A program made the translations under genes and the position numbers. Below are positions 51,524 through 61,744 of a stretch of 64,000 nucleotides of DNA, piece after piece (the stretch's first letter is position 1; every line of letters begins with the position of its first letter). The stretch spans positions 535,127-599,126 of the forward strand of contig NZ_LMJE01000007.1 in assembly GCF_001429245.1 (NCBI RefSeq). Reading direction: 5' to 3'. The stretch is from Rhizobium sp. Root274 (lineage in GTDB: Bacteria > Pseudomonadota > Alphaproteobacteria > Rhizobiales > Rhizobiaceae). The notes beneath the pieces were generated by a model. The model searched no databases. It was not told the DNA's origin and saw only the letters and a list, made by a program, of their open reading frames with translations.

Positions 51524-52527
51524 TGGAAGCGACGCTGGCCTTCCCGCTGCTGGTCGCCCTGATCGGCGTTGCGCTCTTCTTCGACTTTCTGAACGGTCTG
51601 CACGATGCGGCAAATTCGATCGCGACAATCGTCTCGACCCGTGTGCTCAAGCCGCAATATGCGGTGGTCTGGGCGGCCTTCTTCAACTTCATCGCCTTCA
51701 TGTTCTTCGGTTTGCATGTGGCTGAAACGCTCGGCAAGGGCATCATCGACCCCGCCATTGTCTCGCCGGCCGTGATCTTCGCGGCCCTTATGGGCGCGAT
51801 CATCTGGAACATCGTCACCTGGATCTTCGGCATTCCATCTTCCTCCTCGCATGCCCTTGTCGGCGGCCTGGTCGGCGCGGGTCTTGCCAAGGTCGGCTTC
51901 AGTGCAATCGTCTTTTCGGGCCTATCGAAGACGGTGCTGGCGATCTTCCTGTCACCGATGATCGGGTTTTTGCTTGCACTCGTTCTGGTACTGATCGTCT
52001 CCTGGGTTTTTGTCCGCCAGACACCCTTCGCGGTCGACAACACCTTCCGCATTCTGCAGTTCATCTCCGCCTCGCTGTATTCCCTCGGACATGGCGGCAA
52101 CGACGCGCAGAAGACCATGGGCATCATCGCCGTCTTGCTCTTCAGCCAGGGCTATCTCGGTCCGGAATTCCACGTGCCCTTCTGGGTGGTCATTTCCTGT
52201 CAGTCGGCCATGGCGATTGGCACTCTCTTCGGTGGCTGGCGCATCGTGCACACCATGGGCTCGAAGATCACGAGGCTCAATCCGATGCAGGGCTTCTGCG
52301 CCGAAACCGGCGGGGCGATCACCCTCTTTGCCGCCACCTGGCTCGGCGTCCCGGTCTCGACCACTCACACGATCACCGGCGCCATTGTCGGCGTGGGAGC
52401 AGCGCGCCGCGCAACGGCGGTGCGCTGGGGCCTTGCCGGCAACATCGTCATCGCCTGGATCGTGACGCTGCCCGCGGCAGCCCTCATCTCCGCCACGTTC
52501 TATCTGCTGACGGATCTGTTCGGCTGA
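51523..52527 (+). CDS. pit: Low-affinity inorganic phosphate transporter
   Basis: The 334-aa inner-membrane PiT-family carrier takes up metal-phosphate with protons. Two inverted family signatures are present: FLNGLHDAANSIATIVSTR near the N-terminus and HGGNDAQKTMG near residue 190. About ten hydrophobic helices fill the rest, with a shorter central loop than in E. coli PitA. SSSSHALVGGLVGAG and STTHTITGAIVGVG are the paired conserved segments. It is co-transcribed with the DUF47 gene under the Pho-box candidate. Confidence 0.95.
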   Translation: MEATLAFPLLVALIGVALFFDFLNGLHDAANSIATIVSTRVLKPQYAVVWAAFFNFIAFMFFGLHVAETLGKGIIDPAIVSPAVIFAALMGAIIWNIVTWIFGIPSSSSHALVGGLVGAGLAKVGFSAIVFSGLSKTVLAIFLSPMIGFLLALVLVLIVSWVFVRQTPFAVDNTFRILQFISASLYSLGHGGNDAQKTMGIIAVLLFSQGYLGPEFHVPFWVVISCQSAMAIGTLFGGWRIVHTMGSKITRLNPMQGFCAETGGAITLFAATWLGVPVSTTHTITGAIVGVGAARRATAVRWGLAGNIVIAWIVTLPAAALISATFYLLTDLFG

Positions 52528-52618
52528 GTGCTTTGCGGAAGCGCGCGTGAAGTCTATGATCAGAGCGACGGGCAGCCATATCGGCGCTCGCTGCGCAAGA
52601 CATGATCGGGAGGCTGGC

Positions 52619-53020
52619 ATGCGCAAAGGCTATAAGGACCTTCTGGCGGAAGCCGATGCACTCGTGGAGGCCGTGAACGTATCGGAAGCGGCCCGGCTGC
52701 ACGGCGCGAGCAACGTCGTCTTCGTCGATCTGCGCGACCCGCGCGAGCGGGAACGCGAAGGCACGATCGCTCACGCCTTCTCCTGTCCCCGCGGCATGCT
52801 CGAATTCTGGATCGATCCGGAAAGCCCCTATCACAAGCCTGTCTTTGCCGAGGACAAGCTTTTCCTGTTCTTCTGCGCCAGCGGCTGGCGCTCGGCCTTG
52901 GCGACGAAGACGGCGCTGGAAATGGGGCTTGAAAACGTCTGCCATCTCGAAGGCGGCTTTTCGGCCTGGCGCGATGCCGGGCTAGCGGTGGAACAGCTGG
53001 CGGCAAAGGCGAAGGAATGA
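52619..53020 (+). CDS. Rhodanese-like domain protein
   Basis: The 133-aa single-domain rhodanese starts MRKGYKDLLAEADALVEAVN after GGGAGG. The domain begins with VVFVDLRDPREREREGTIAH and the active-site loop is FFCASGWRSALA, with Cys as persulphide carrier. It closes with the LEGGFSAWRDAGL motif. Such proteins move sulphur or act in stress and cyanide detoxification. Physiological role is unknown. It lies 91 bases after pit on the same strand. Confidence 0.92.
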   Translation: MRKGYKDLLAEADALVEAVNVSEAARLHGASNVVFVDLRDPREREREGTIAHAFSCPRGMLEFWIDPESPYHKPVFAEDKLFLFFCASGWRSALATKTALEMGLENVCHLEGGFSAWRDAGLAVEQLAAKAKE

Positions 53021-53147
53021 GCGGTGATACCGCTCTCCTCATTGGGGATGCTCCCATCCATGTCCCGCAACGTTGAGCCTCCGTCATTTCCCGTCGCGCT
53101 CCCTCCCCGATCTCCCTAAGATGACGGAACGCGCAGAAGGAGTCCCC

Positions 53148-54017
53148 ATGTCCGAGACGATTCGCATCACCAATGCAGACCTGTCCGTCGAGATCGCCTC
53201 GCTCGGCGCCGAGATGCAGTCGCTGAAAACGGCAGATGGCCGGGACTGGCTCTGGAACGGGGATGCCGCCTGGTGGACGGGCCGCTCGCCGATCCTCTTT
53301 CCGATCGTCGGCAAGGCGCCGGGAGACATGCTGGCCGTGAACGGCCAAACCTATCCCATGGCCCAGCACGGCATTGCACGCCGCCGGGAGTTTTTGCTCG
53401 TCGAGCAGACGGCAACGGCCTGCCGCCACGAACTCGTCTCGTCCTCCGAGACCCGTGAGGTCTATCCGTTCGACTTCCGCCTGACACTCGAGCACAGCCT
53501 GAACGGTCGATCATTGGCGGTAACGGCCACCGTCGAAAACAGCGGACATGTGCTGCTGCCCTTCGGCATTGGCTTCCACCCGGCCTTCCTCTGGCCGCTC
53601 CCGGGGGCCGAGGGCCGCCCCCATGCGGTCACTCTTCAAAACGGCGCAGAGCCTGGCGTGGTGCAACTGGAAAACGGGCTGATCGGCGAGACGCTGCCGA
53701 CCTCGCCCTTCCAATCCGGCCGGCTTGAACTCACCCACGCCCTCTTCGACAACGACGCCCTGATCTTCCCCGAAGGGGCCGGAACCGCCCTCACCTATGG
53801 CGCCGATACCGGCCCCTCGCTCGCCTTCACCTTTAAAAACCTGCCCAATATCGCGCTCTGGCAAAAGCCCGGCGCGCCGTTCCTCTGCGTCGAACCCTGG
53901 CACGGCATGGCAGCGCACGCCGGCGGCACAGCGGAACTGGTCGAGCGGCCCTATACGGTGGCGCTGGCAGCCGGAGAGACGATGTGGTTCGGGTTTGTGG
54001 TGGAGGTTCAGGACTAG
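53148..54017 (+). CDS. Aldose 1-epimerase family protein
   Basis: The 289-aa beta-sandwich protein of the galactose mutarotase superfamily starts [20 protein letters not shown] after AAGGAG. The catalytic region is visible at HGIARRREF and [13 protein letters not shown], which would supply the His residues. [18 protein letters not shown] holds the base Glu near the C-terminus. It is similar to the LacX subgroup. The true sugar substrate is unknown. It lies 67 bases upstream of adenine deaminase. Confidence 0.9.
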   Translation: MSETIRITNADLSVEIASLGAEMQSLKTADGRDWLWNGDAAWWTGRSPILFPIVGKAPGDMLAVNGQTYPMAQHGIARRREFLLVEQTATACRHELVSSSETREVYPFDFRLTLEHSLNGRSLAVTATVENSGHVLLPFGIGFHPAFLWPLPGAEGRPHAVTLQNGAEPGVVQLENGLIGETLPTSPFQSGRLELTHALFDNDALIFPEGAGTALTYGADTGPSLAFTFKNLPNIALWQKPGAPFLCVEPWHGMAAHAGGTAELVERPYTVALAAGETMWFGFVVEVQD

Positions 54018-54084
54018 GCGGGCATTTCCCCCAAACCGGCAAGGCGATAGACTATTGCACCGCACACAGAATCGGAGAGCCGCC

Positions 54085-55779
54085 ATGACCGACCTTGAAC
54101 GCCGCATCGACCAGGGCACCGGCCGCGAACCGGCGGATATCGTGTTGAAGGGCGGACGCTTCTTCGATCTGGTCACGGGCGAGCTGGTTGCCTCGGACAT
54201 CGCCATCTGCGGCGAGACGATTGTCGGGACAGTCGAGAACTATGAAGGCCGCGAAGTGATCGACATCACCGGCAAGACCGTCGTGCCCGGCTTCATCGAC
54301 ACGCATCTGCATATCGAAAGCTCGCTCGTCACCCCGCATGAATTCGACCGTTGCGTGTTGCCCTATGGCGTGACGACCGTGATCTGCGATCCGCACGAGA
54401 TCGCCAATGTGCTGGGCACCGAGGGCATCCAGTTCTTCCTCGACTCGTCGGAACAGACGATCATGGACATCCGCGTCCAGCTCTCCTCCTGCGTGCCGGC
54501 GACGCATCTGGAAACCTCCGGCGCCGATCTGCCGATCGAACGCCTGGTACCCTTCCGCAATCACCCGAAGGTCATCGGCCTCGCCGAATTCATGAATTTT
54601 CCCGGCGTGATTCACAAGGATCCGATCTGCATGGCCAAGCTCGAGGCCTTTCAGGACGGCCATATCGACGGCCATTCACCGCTGCTCTCGGGCCGCGATC
54701 TGAACGGCTATCTCGCAGCTCGCATTCGCACCGACCATGAATGTACGACAGCTGCGGAAGCCATGGAAAAGATCCGCAAGGGCATGCATATCCTGGTCCG
54801 CGAAGGTTCGGTGTCGAAGGATCTGCACGCGCTGATGCCGATCCTGACCGAACGGCTGTCCCCGTTCCTCGCGCTCTGCACCGACGATCGCAACCCGCTC
54901 GACATCGCCGAACAGGGCCATCTCGACTACATGATCCGCGAGGCAATCCGAAACGGCGTCGAACCGCTCGCCGTCTACCGCGCCGCCTCGATCTCGGCGG
55001 CCGGCGCCTTCGGCCTCAGAGATCGTGGCCTCGTCGCCCCCGGCTGGCGAGCCGATCTGGTGGTCATCGACACGCTCGAAAACTGCAAGGCCGATATGGT
55101 CTTTGCCGCCGGCCGCCGCGTCACCGACGCACTCTTCGCCACCCGCAAGCCCGTTGCCCCCGTCGGTCTCGATAGCGTCAAGGCGCGGACGGTAAAGGCC
55201 GCCGATTTCGGCGTGCCAGTCGCCGAAGGCGAGACACCCGTGATCGGCGTCCTGCCCGGCAAGATCATCACCGAACACCGCCGCTTTCGCCTGCCGACCT
55301 CCGGCAACCAGACCTCCGTCGATCTCGCAAACGACGTGATCAAGGTCGCCGTCATCGAGCGTCACGGCAAGAACGGCAACCATGCCAACGGTTTCGTCCA
55401 GGGGTTTGGCCTGAAGAAGGGCGCAATCGCCTCGACCGTCGGCCATGACAGCCACAACATCTGCGTCGTCGGCGTCTCCGAGGAAGACATGGCGCTGGCC
55501 GCCAACCGGCTCGGCGAAATCAAGGGCGGCTTCGTCGTGGTCGAAGACGGCAAGGTCACCGGCGAGATCCCGCTCCCCGTCGCCGGCCTAATGAGCTTAG
55601 AGCCCTATGAGAGCGTGCGCGACACGCTGCATAACTTGAGAAAAGCCGCCTATGCCCTTGGAACGACTCTGGAAGAACCCTTCCTCCAGGTCGCCTTCCT
55701 GCCGCTACCGGTCATCCCGCACCTCAAGATCTCCGACATGGGCATGGTCGATGTCGACAAGTTCTGCCTGATCGGGTGA
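54085..55779 (+). CDS. ade: Adenine deaminase
   Basis: The 564-aa amidohydrolase turns adenine into hypoxanthine and ammonia in purine salvage. The start [18 protein letters not shown] follows GGAGAG. Metal ligands appear in [12 protein letters not shown] and the block [20 protein letters not shown]. The C-terminal Ade domain is marked by [20 protein letters not shown] and [12 protein letters not shown]. Length is normal for the Bacillus AdeC type. No purine genes adjoin it. Confidence 0.96.
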   Translation: MTDLERRIDQGTGREPADIVLKGGRFFDLVTGELVASDIAICGETIVGTVENYEGREVIDITGKTVVPGFIDTHLHIESSLVTPHEFDRCVLPYGVTTVICDPHEIANVLGTEGIQFFLDSSEQTIMDIRVQLSSCVPATHLETSGADLPIERLVPFRNHPKVIGLAEFMNFPGVIHKDPICMAKLEAFQDGHIDGHSPLLSGRDLNGYLAARIRTDHECTTAAEAMEKIRKGMHILVREGSVSKDLHALMPILTERLSPFLALCTDDRNPLDIAEQGHLDYMIREAIRNGVEPLAVYRAASISAAGAFGLRDRGLVAPGWRADLVVIDTLENCKADMVFAAGRRVTDALFATRKPVAPVGLDSVKARTVKAADFGVPVAEGETPVIGVLPGKIITEHRRFRLPTSGNQTSVDLANDVIKVAVIERHGKNGNHANGFVQGFGLKKGAIASTVGHDSHNICVVGVSEEDMALAANRLGEIKGGFVVVEDGKVTGEIPLPVAGLMSLEPYESVRDTLHNLRKAAYALGTTLEEPFLQVAFLPLPVIPHLKISDMGMVDVDKFCLIG

Positions 55780-56004
55780 GGATTGCCGCGTTGTGTGCAC
55801 CGGGGCAGAATTCAGTGCGAGGCGTGTCACAATGCCGAATGCCCAGTTTCTCTACAGGGATCGTACCAACAAGGCCCCTCCCTTTTCGCCTATCTCGCTG
55901 AATTCCATCTCGTTGAGAAAAGGAATTTAAATCGAATGCTGCCGCGCTGAACGCAGTCAGGCACGTCTTAGAATCAAGTCCAGCACAACAACTGGAGCAA
56001 AGTC

Positions 56005-56250
56005 ATGCCGATCGTTTTTCGGAAGCAAGGATATCGTTTTCTATTCTATTCCAATGAAGGGTCCCCGCGTGAACCGGTTCACATCCATGTCTTCCGGGCT
56101 GGTGACGATGCCAAAGTTTGGCTGGAGCCGCAGATAGCGCTCGCCGAGAGCAACGGGTTCAACAGCCGGGAACTCTCTGATATCATGCGCATTGTGAACG
56201 AAAACCGTTCTGAGATCGAAAGGGCCTGGCATGAGCATTTCGGCGACTGA
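56005..56250 (+). CDS. DUF4160-family protein of a paired module
   Basis: The 81-aa protein starts MPIVFRKQGYRFLFYSNEGS. The block REPVHIHVFRAGDDAKVWL is the core of DUF4160, whose members are often encoded next to a DUF2442 gene in what looks like a toxin-antitoxin arrangement. Its stop region overlaps the next gene by 20 bases. The 225-base gap before it is comparatively AT-rich and shows no gene; AATTCC/GGAATT arms are present there. Confidence 0.85.
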   Translation: MPIVFRKQGYRFLFYSNEGSPREPVHIHVFRAGDDAKVWLEPQIALAESNGFNSRELSDIMRIVNENRSEIERAWHEHFGD

Positions 56251-56482
56251 AGTTAAGTTCGACGATGCCACCATGTGGGTTTCGCTCTCGGACGGGCGGA
56301 TCCTGGGCGTGCCGCTTGCCTGGTTTCCGCGGCTTCTGGCCGCATCCCCTGCCGATCTATTGAAATACGAGCTCAGTTCCGCCGGCATTCATTGGGAAGA
56401 CCTCGACGAAGACATTTCGGTGGCAGGACTTCTTGCCGGTCGGGGAGACCAGACGAGATCGACCGCTTTGGCCGCGGAATAG
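56231..56482 (+). CDS. DUF2442-family protein of a paired module
   Basis: The 83-aa protein starts MSISATEVKFDDATMWVSLS. DGRILGVPLAWFPRLLAASP and the closing GIHWEDLDEDISVAGLLAG are hallmarks of DUF2442. It overlaps the DUF4160 gene by 20 bases, so the two are translated together. No activity has been firmly shown for the pair as far as I know; a toxin-antitoxin role is inferred from gene arrangement. Confidence 0.85.
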   Translation: MSISATEVKFDDATMWVSLSDGRILGVPLAWFPRLLAASPADLLKYELSSAGIHWEDLDEDISVAGLLAGRGDQTRSTALAAE

Positions 56483-56493
56483 CTTCTGCCGGC

Positions 56494-57276
56494 ATGAATA
56501 CGTCATCCGATCAATCCCCCCTCCTCCGCCAGCGCCTCGCCCGCCTCTATTACGGCCGCGATACCGCCGCCATCCGCTTTCAGTTCGCGCTGATGGTGAT
56601 CGATCTCGCGATCATCGGCTTCTTCCTCGCCGGCCCCTATCTGCGCGACCGGCCGAGTTATCTGATCCTCGATTATGCAATTGCCGCCTGGATCGCGATC
56701 GAAATCCTGGCCCAATGGGGCGCCTCGCGCAGCACGCGGGGATTTCTCGCAAGACCCATGACCTGGGTCGACCTCTTCGTGCTCTGCACGCTGCTCTTTC
56801 CGCAATGGCTGTTCAACTTCGCCTTCCTGCGCGTGGCCCGCATCTGGGCCGTCGCTCAGCGGCCGATCTTCAAGCTGATGCTGCGCCGGCTGGGGTTGAA
56901 GGATCAGGCCGATGTGGTCACGGCCTTCATCAACCTTCTGGTCTTCCTCTTCCTGGTCACAGGCTTTGTCTACAGCTTCTTCTTCTACCGCCTCGACGCA
57001 GGCTCGGGCTTCATCGACGCGCTTTATTTTACCGTGGCGACGGTGACGACGACGGGGTTCGGCGACATCACGCTGCCTGGCACCTTCGGCAAGCTGACCT
57101 CGATCGTGACCATGATCATCGGCATCTCGCTGTTTGTCCGCCTCGCCCAGGCGATCGTCCGGCCCTACAAGGTAACCTTCCCCTGCCCCGAATGCGGCCT
57201 GCAACGCCATGATGCGGACGCCGTGCACTGCAAGGCCTGCGGCCATGTGCTGAACATACCGGATGAGGGGACGTGA
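56494..57276 (+). CDS. Potassium-channel-like protein with C-terminal zinc ribbon
   Basis: The 260-aa protein starts MNTSSDQSPLLRQRLARLYY. Several hydrophobic segments (about residues 30-50, 57-75, 88-110) are followed by a two-helix pore (145-165 and 195-215). The pore loop FTVATVTTTGFGDITL holds the selectivity filter TGFGD. The cytosolic tail carries two Cys pairs, CPECGL and CKACGH, a small zinc ribbon. The S4-like helix LFNFAFLRVARIWAVAQRP has Arg residues only at modest spacing. A zinc ribbon on a K+ channel is uncommon outside alphaproteobacterial relatives. Confidence 0.88.
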   Translation: MNTSSDQSPLLRQRLARLYYGRDTAAIRFQFALMVIDLAIIGFFLAGPYLRDRPSYLILDYAIAAWIAIEILAQWGASRSTRGFLARPMTWVDLFVLCTLLFPQWLFNFAFLRVARIWAVAQRPIFKLMLRRLGLKDQADVVTAFINLLVFLFLVTGFVYSFFFYRLDAGSGFIDALYFTVATVTTTGFGDITLPGTFGKLTSIVTMIIGISLFVRLAQAIVRPYKVTFPCPECGLQRHDADAVHCKACGHVLNIPDEGT

Positions 57277-57333
57277 CGGGCGCGTCTCCGGTAATCCGAG
57301 ACACGCCCTCTTTGCGTCATCCTGCCCCTCGCG

Positions 57334-58992
57334 CTAAATCCGCGCGCAAAAACCGTCGAGTGGTCCAATGTGGATTTCCCCGTTCTCGCGCTTGCCGGCA
57401 AGCCCCGGCATCGAGAGGACTTCACGGATCGTCAGGCCCTGCGGCAGAGCGATCGATTGTGGTCCGCGCCTCAGATTGAAGACGAAGAGCAGCTGTTCGT
57501 CATCCTTCTTGCGGGTAAAGGCCAGCACATCCTCATTGGTCGAGAGGAATTCCATCTCGCCATCGACCAGCGCCGGATGGGCCTTGCGGAAGGCAAGCAC
57601 CGCCCGGTAATGGGCAAGCACCGAAGCCTTGTCCTTCTCCTGCGCATCAACCGCGATGGCGGCATGCTCCTTCGGTACCGGCAGCCAGGGCTTGCCGCTC
57701 GAAAAGCCGGCTTGCGCCTTGGCCTTTTCCCACACCATCGGCGTGCGGCACCCGTCACGTCCCTTGAACGCCGGCCAGAAGCGGATGCCATAGGGGTCGC
57801 GCAGATCCTCGAAAGAAAGCTCCGCCTCGGGCAGGCCCAGTTCCTCGCCCTGATAGAGGCAGATCGAGCCGCGCAGGCTGGCGAGCACAGAGATCGCGAT
57901 CTTGGCGACGGCCGCACGCTCTTCCGGCTTGTTGATGAACCGGCTGAGATGCCGCGTCACGTCATGATTGGAAAAGGCCCAGCACACCCAGCCGTCCTTC
58001 ACCTGTTTCTGGAAGGACTGCACGCAATGACGGATATGGCTCGGCGTGAAATCGGGACCAAGCAGGTCGAAGGTGTAACACATATGCAGCTTGTCGCCGC
58101 CAGACGTATAGGCGGCAACCGTCCTCAGGGAGCGTGCCCCGTCGCCCACTTCGCCCACGGTCGTGCGATCGTCGTACTGGTCGAGCAGCGCCCGGAACCG
58201 CTTGAGGAACTCGATGTTCTCCGGTTGGGTCTTGTCATAGAGATGGCTCTGCATGCCGTAAGGATTGACGTCGGGCGCATCGAGCCCGGCATTGTCGCTG
58301 TCGGGCGTATGGGGCGGATTGTCTCTCAGTTCCTTGTCGTGGAAGTAGTAGTTGACCGTATCAAGCCGAAAGCCGTCGACGCCTCGGTCCAGCCAGAATT
58401 TCACCGCATCGAGCACGGCGTCCTGGACGTCCCGGTTGTGAAAGTTGAGATCCGGCTGCGAGGCGAGGAAATTGTGCATGTAATACTGCTTGCGCACGCC
58501 GTCCCATTCCCAGGCCGGTCCGCCGAAGACGGAGAGCCAGTTGTTCGGCGCGGTCCCGTCGGGTTTCGCGGCGGCCCAGACAAACCAGTCGGCTTTGGTA
58601 TTGTCGCGGCTGGTGCGGCTTTCCTTGAACCAGGGATGCTGGTCGGAGGTGTGAGAGATCACCTGGTCGATGATCACCTTCAGCCCCAACCGCTTCGCCT
58701 CCGCCATCATCGCGTCGAAATCGGCAAGCGTGCCGAACATCGGGTCGACGTCGCAGTAATCGGACACGTCGTAGCCCATGTCCGCCTGTGGCGAGGTGAA
58801 GAAGGGTGAGAGCCAGATGGCGTCGACGCCGAGCGACGCAATGTAGGGCAGCCGCGCGATGATGCCCTTGATGTCGCCGATCCCGTCGCCGTCGGTATCC
58901 TGGAAGGAGCGCGGATAGACCTGATAGATCACGGCGCCCCGCCACCAGTTGGAAGAACTCGGGCGGACAGGTTTCGCGGCGGCTTTGGTCAT
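57334..58992 (-). CDS. Alpha-glucosidase, GH13 family
   Basis: The 552-aa cytosolic enzyme hydrolyses alpha-glucosides such as sucrose, maltose or trehalose-like disaccharides. The start MTKAAAKPVRPSSSNWWRGA has AAAGGACG upstream. GH13 motifs are DIKGIIARLPYIASLGVDAI, DQVISHTSDQHPWF, GVDGFRLDTVNYYFHD (catalytic Asp), TVGEVGD (acid/base Glu) and FSNHDVTR (third Asp). Length and the motif match AglA of Sinorhizobium, but none of the agl transport genes are near. It is divergent from the glycosyltransferase gene. Confidence 0.93.
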   Translation of the reverse strand: MTKAAAKPVRPSSSNWWRGAVIYQVYPRSFQDTDGDGIGDIKGIIARLPYIASLGVDAIWLSPFFTSPQADMGYDVSDYCDVDPMFGTLADFDAMMAEAKRLGLKVIIDQVISHTSDQHPWFKESRTSRDNTKADWFVWAAAKPDGTAPNNWLSVFGGPAWEWDGVRKQYYMHNFLASQPDLNFHNRDVQDAVLDAVKFWLDRGVDGFRLDTVNYYFHDKELRDNPPHTPDSDNAGLDAPDVNPYGMQSHLYDKTQPENIEFLKRFRALLDQYDDRTTVGEVGDGARSLRTVAAYTSGGDKLHMCYTFDLLGPDFTPSHIRHCVQSFQKQVKDGWVCWAFSNHDVTRHLSRFINKPEERAAVAKIAISVLASLRGSICLYQGEELGLPEAELSFEDLRDPYGIRFWPAFKGRDGCRTPMVWEKAKAQAGFSSGKPWLPVPKEHAAIAVDAQEKDKASVLAHYRAVLAFRKAHPALVDGEMEFLSTNEDVLAFTRKKDDEQLLFVFNLRRGPQSIALPQGLTIREVLSMPGLAGKRENGEIHIGPLDGFCARI

Positions 58993-59173
58993 GGGCACGT
59001 CCTTTGCGGGAATCGGGAACAAGGTTCAGGCAACCCCCTTGCGGGGTGAATGTCAAACACGACAAAGCGTAGACTGACATGCGGCTGTAATGTTCCGGTC
59101 GCATAAGGCCTTGTCACGACACTTGCAGGATGAGCGCCAAGTCCATGGGGTGATTCCGAAATCGAGCGACCCC

Positions 59174-60274
59174 ATGTCGATGCCTATGCCAAGCCCCGCC
59201 TCCTCCAGACTGACCATCGTCACCGATGCCTGGCACCCGCAGGTAAACGGCGTCGTGCGCTCGATCGAGACCACCAATCGCGAGCTGAAGACGATGGGGG
59301 TCGAAGTTTCGATGGTGACGCCCGAGCACTTCGCCAGCTTCCCGATGCCGACCTATCCGGAAATCCGCCTCTCGCTTGCCTGGCCAGGTCAGGTCGGGCG
59401 GATGATCGCGGCGCAGCGCCCGGACTATGTGCACATCGCAACCGAAGGTCCGCTCGGACTGATGGCGCGCCGCTGGTGCCTGCGCAACGGTCAACCGTTT
59501 TCGACCAGCTACCACACCCGGTTTCCGGAATATGTAGCCGCTCGCTTGCCGCTAAAGGCGTCCTGGCTCTACGCCTATGTCCGCTGGTTTCACAATCGCG
59601 GCGGCGCCTGCATGGTGGCAACGGAAAGCCTGCGCCGGGAACTGACCGCACGCGGCATTAAGAATTTGAGCCTCTGGAGCCGCGGCATCGACACAGGCCT
59701 GTTTCGCCCGCGCCAGAAAACGGAAAAACCTTTCGGCCTGCCTCGACCGATCTTCATGACGGTCGGCCGTGTTGCCGTGGAGAAGAACCTGCCGGCCTTT
59801 CTCGATCTTGATATGCCCGGCTCGAAAGTCGTCGTGGGCGACGGCCCTGCCCGCGCCGAGCTTGAGGCGCATTATCCGGACGTGCATTTCACCGGCATGC
59901 TGCATGGCGAGGAACTGGCCCAAGCCTATGCACAGGCTGACGTGTTCGTCTTTCCGTCCAAGACCGACACCTTTGGCAATACGATCTTGGAAGCGCTCGC
60001 CTCCGGTGTTCCGGTCGCCGCCTATCCGGTCACCGGGCCGATCGACATCCTGCCGTCCGGCTCCAATGCCGGGGCGTTGAACCCCAACCTGCAGATCGCC
60101 TGCATCGCCGCTTTGCAAGCCTCGCCCGAGAGCGCCCGCAGGCTGGCCGAAACCTATTCGTGGAAGGCCGCGACCGAACAGTTCTTCGACAATGTCGTGG
60201 AAGCCAAGGAGCAGCGCCGCAAGCGGGGCTTACGCGCCCGCTTCGGCACCCGACCGGCGGATCTCACCGGTTGA
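59174..60274 (+). CDS. Glycosyltransferase family 4 (GT-B fold)
   Basis: The 366-aa cytosolic or peripheral membrane transferase starts MSMPMPSPASSRLTIVTDAW; longer in-frame starts exist but homology begins here. The N-terminal domain opens with WHPQVNGVVRSIETTNRELK and GPLGLMARRWCLRNGQPF. The C-terminal donor domain has TVGRVAVEKNLPAFLDL and the EX7E motif region FPSKTDTFGNTILEALASG. It resembles the SqdX/MGlcDAG-type lipid glycosyltransferases, so a membrane glycolipid product is possible, but this is inference. It stands alone, divergent from the glucosidase and convergent with der. Confidence 0.88.
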   Translation: MSMPMPSPASSRLTIVTDAWHPQVNGVVRSIETTNRELKTMGVEVSMVTPEHFASFPMPTYPEIRLSLAWPGQVGRMIAAQRPDYVHIATEGPLGLMARRWCLRNGQPFSTSYHTRFPEYVAARLPLKASWLYAYVRWFHNRGGACMVATESLRRELTARGIKNLSLWSRGIDTGLFRPRQKTEKPFGLPRPIFMTVGRVAVEKNLPAFLDLDMPGSKVVVGDGPARAELEAHYPDVHFTGMLHGEELAQAYAQADVFVFPSKTDTFGNTILEALASGVPVAAYPVTGPIDILPSGSNAGALNPNLQIACIAALQASPESARRLAETYSWKAATEQFFDNVVEAKEQRRKRGLRARFGTRPADLTG

Positions 60275-60283
60275 GGAGAGGCC

Positions 60284-61708
60284 TCAGCGTCGGCGCTTGC
60301 GCCCTTCGAACGGGTTCTCGCCTGCCTTGAAATGGATACGGATCGGCACGCCCGGCATCTGGAAATCGGCGCGCAGACCATTGGTCAGATAGCGAATATA
60401 GCTTTCCGGAAGGGCGTCGGGTCGCGTGCAGGAAATCATGAAGGCCGGCGGGCGGGCCTTGACCTGCGTCATGTATTTCAGCTTCAGGCGGCGACCGGAG
60501 ACGGCCGGTGGCGGATGCTGCGTCTGCACGGCATCGAGCCAGCGATTGAGTTTGGCAGTCGAGATGCGCTTGTTCCACACCTTGTCGGTGTCGATGATGT
60601 TCTGCATGAGCTTTTCCAGCCCATAGCCGGTCTGGCCCGACATCGGCACGGCGCGAATGCCACGCGCCTGCGGCAGCAGCCGCTCGGTCTTTTCGCGCAG
60701 ATCGGCCAGCACCGCCTGCTGGTCCTCGACCAGATCCCACTTGTTGAAGGCGAGAACGGCAGCACGGCCTTCGCGCAGGCAGAGATCGACGATCTGCAGG
60801 TCCTGCTTTTCGAAGGGGATCGTCGCATCGAAGACGATGACGACCGTTTCGGCAAAGCGGATCGCGCGCAGCGTGTCGGCGACCGACAGCTTTTCCAGCT
60901 TCTCCTGCACGCGCGCCTTGCGGCGCATACCGGCCGTGTCGAACATCTTGATGGTGCGGCCGCGCCAGTCCCATTCGACCGAAATCGAATCGCGGGTGAT
61001 GCCGGCTTCCGGCCCGGTCAGCAGACGGTCTTCGCCGAGGAAGCGATTGATCAGCGTCGACTTGCCGGCATTCGGGCGACCGACGATTGCCACGCGCAGC
61101 GGCTTCGTGTCGTCATATTCCGGCTCGAACTCCTCGTCTTCACCCTCTTCGTCACCCGGGTGAAGCACGATATCGGTTTCAGCCACATCTTCCGGCTCGG
61201 GAAAGGCGCGCTCTTCGCCGATCGCCTCGACGATCGCATCGCGCAGGTCGATCATCCCCTGCCCATGTTCGGCCGAGATCGGCACCGGCTCGCCGAGACC
61301 GAGTGTATAGGCGTCATAGAACCCGCCGTCAGACCCCTTGGCTTCCGACTTGTTGGCAACCAGCACGACCGGCTTGCCGCGACGGCGCAGCATTTCGGCC
61401 AGCGTCTTGTCGAGCGGGGTCAGGCCGAACTTGGCGTCGACGACGAAGAGCGAGAGATCCGCCTCGTCGATCGCCGCTTCCGTCTGCGCGCGCATGCGGC
61501 CTTCCAACGTGTCCGCACCGGCCTCTTCGAGACCGGCGGTATCGATGATGGTGAAGCGCAGATCCACGAGCTTGGCATCACCCGGGCGGCGGTCGCGGGT
61601 CACACCCGGTGTGTCGTCGACAAGCGCCAGCTTCTTTCCGACCAGACGGTTGAAAAGCGTGGACTTGCCGACATTCGGACGACCGACGATGGCAACGGTG
61701 AAACTCAT
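60284..61708 (-). CDS. der: Ribosome-assembly GTPase Der (EngA)
   Basis: The 474-aa essential GTPase has two tandem G domains and a C-terminal KH-like domain, and acts in 50S subunit assembly. Domain 1 has GRPNVGKST and DTAGL near residues 8-60; domain 2 has GRPNAGKST and NKWD near 210-330. The KH-like part ends [18 protein letters not shown]. The acidic linker between the G domains is long ([20 protein letters not shown]), as in other rhizobia. It follows the TPR gene after 36 bases and may be co-transcribed with it. Confidence 0.97.
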   Translation of the reverse strand: MSFTVAIVGRPNVGKSTLFNRLVGKKLALVDDTPGVTRDRRPGDAKLVDLRFTIIDTAGLEEAGADTLEGRMRAQTEAAIDEADLSLFVVDAKFGLTPLDKTLAEMLRRRGKPVVLVANKSEAKGSDGGFYDAYTLGLGEPVPISAEHGQGMIDLRDAIVEAIGEERAFPEPEDVAETDIVLHPGDEEGEDEEFEPEYDDTKPLRVAIVGRPNAGKSTLINRFLGEDRLLTGPEAGITRDSISVEWDWRGRTIKMFDTAGMRRKARVQEKLEKLSVADTLRAIRFAETVVIVFDATIPFEKQDLQIVDLCLREGRAAVLAFNKWDLVEDQQAVLADLREKTERLLPQARGIRAVPMSGQTGYGLEKLMQNIIDTDKVWNKRISTAKLNRWLDAVQTQHPPPAVSGRRLKLKYMTQVKARPPAFMISCTRPDALPESYIRYLTNGLRADFQMPGVPIRIHFKAGENPFEGRKRRR

Positions 61709-61744
61709 GGAACGCTAGCTTTCCGACCCTTCAGGGCCTTGTTG

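Noticed and set aside
55780..56004. Possible tRNA or small RNA in the AT-richer gap
   Set aside because: No GTTCRANYC T-loop or cloverleaf pairing was found; only short AATTCC/GGAATT arms are present.
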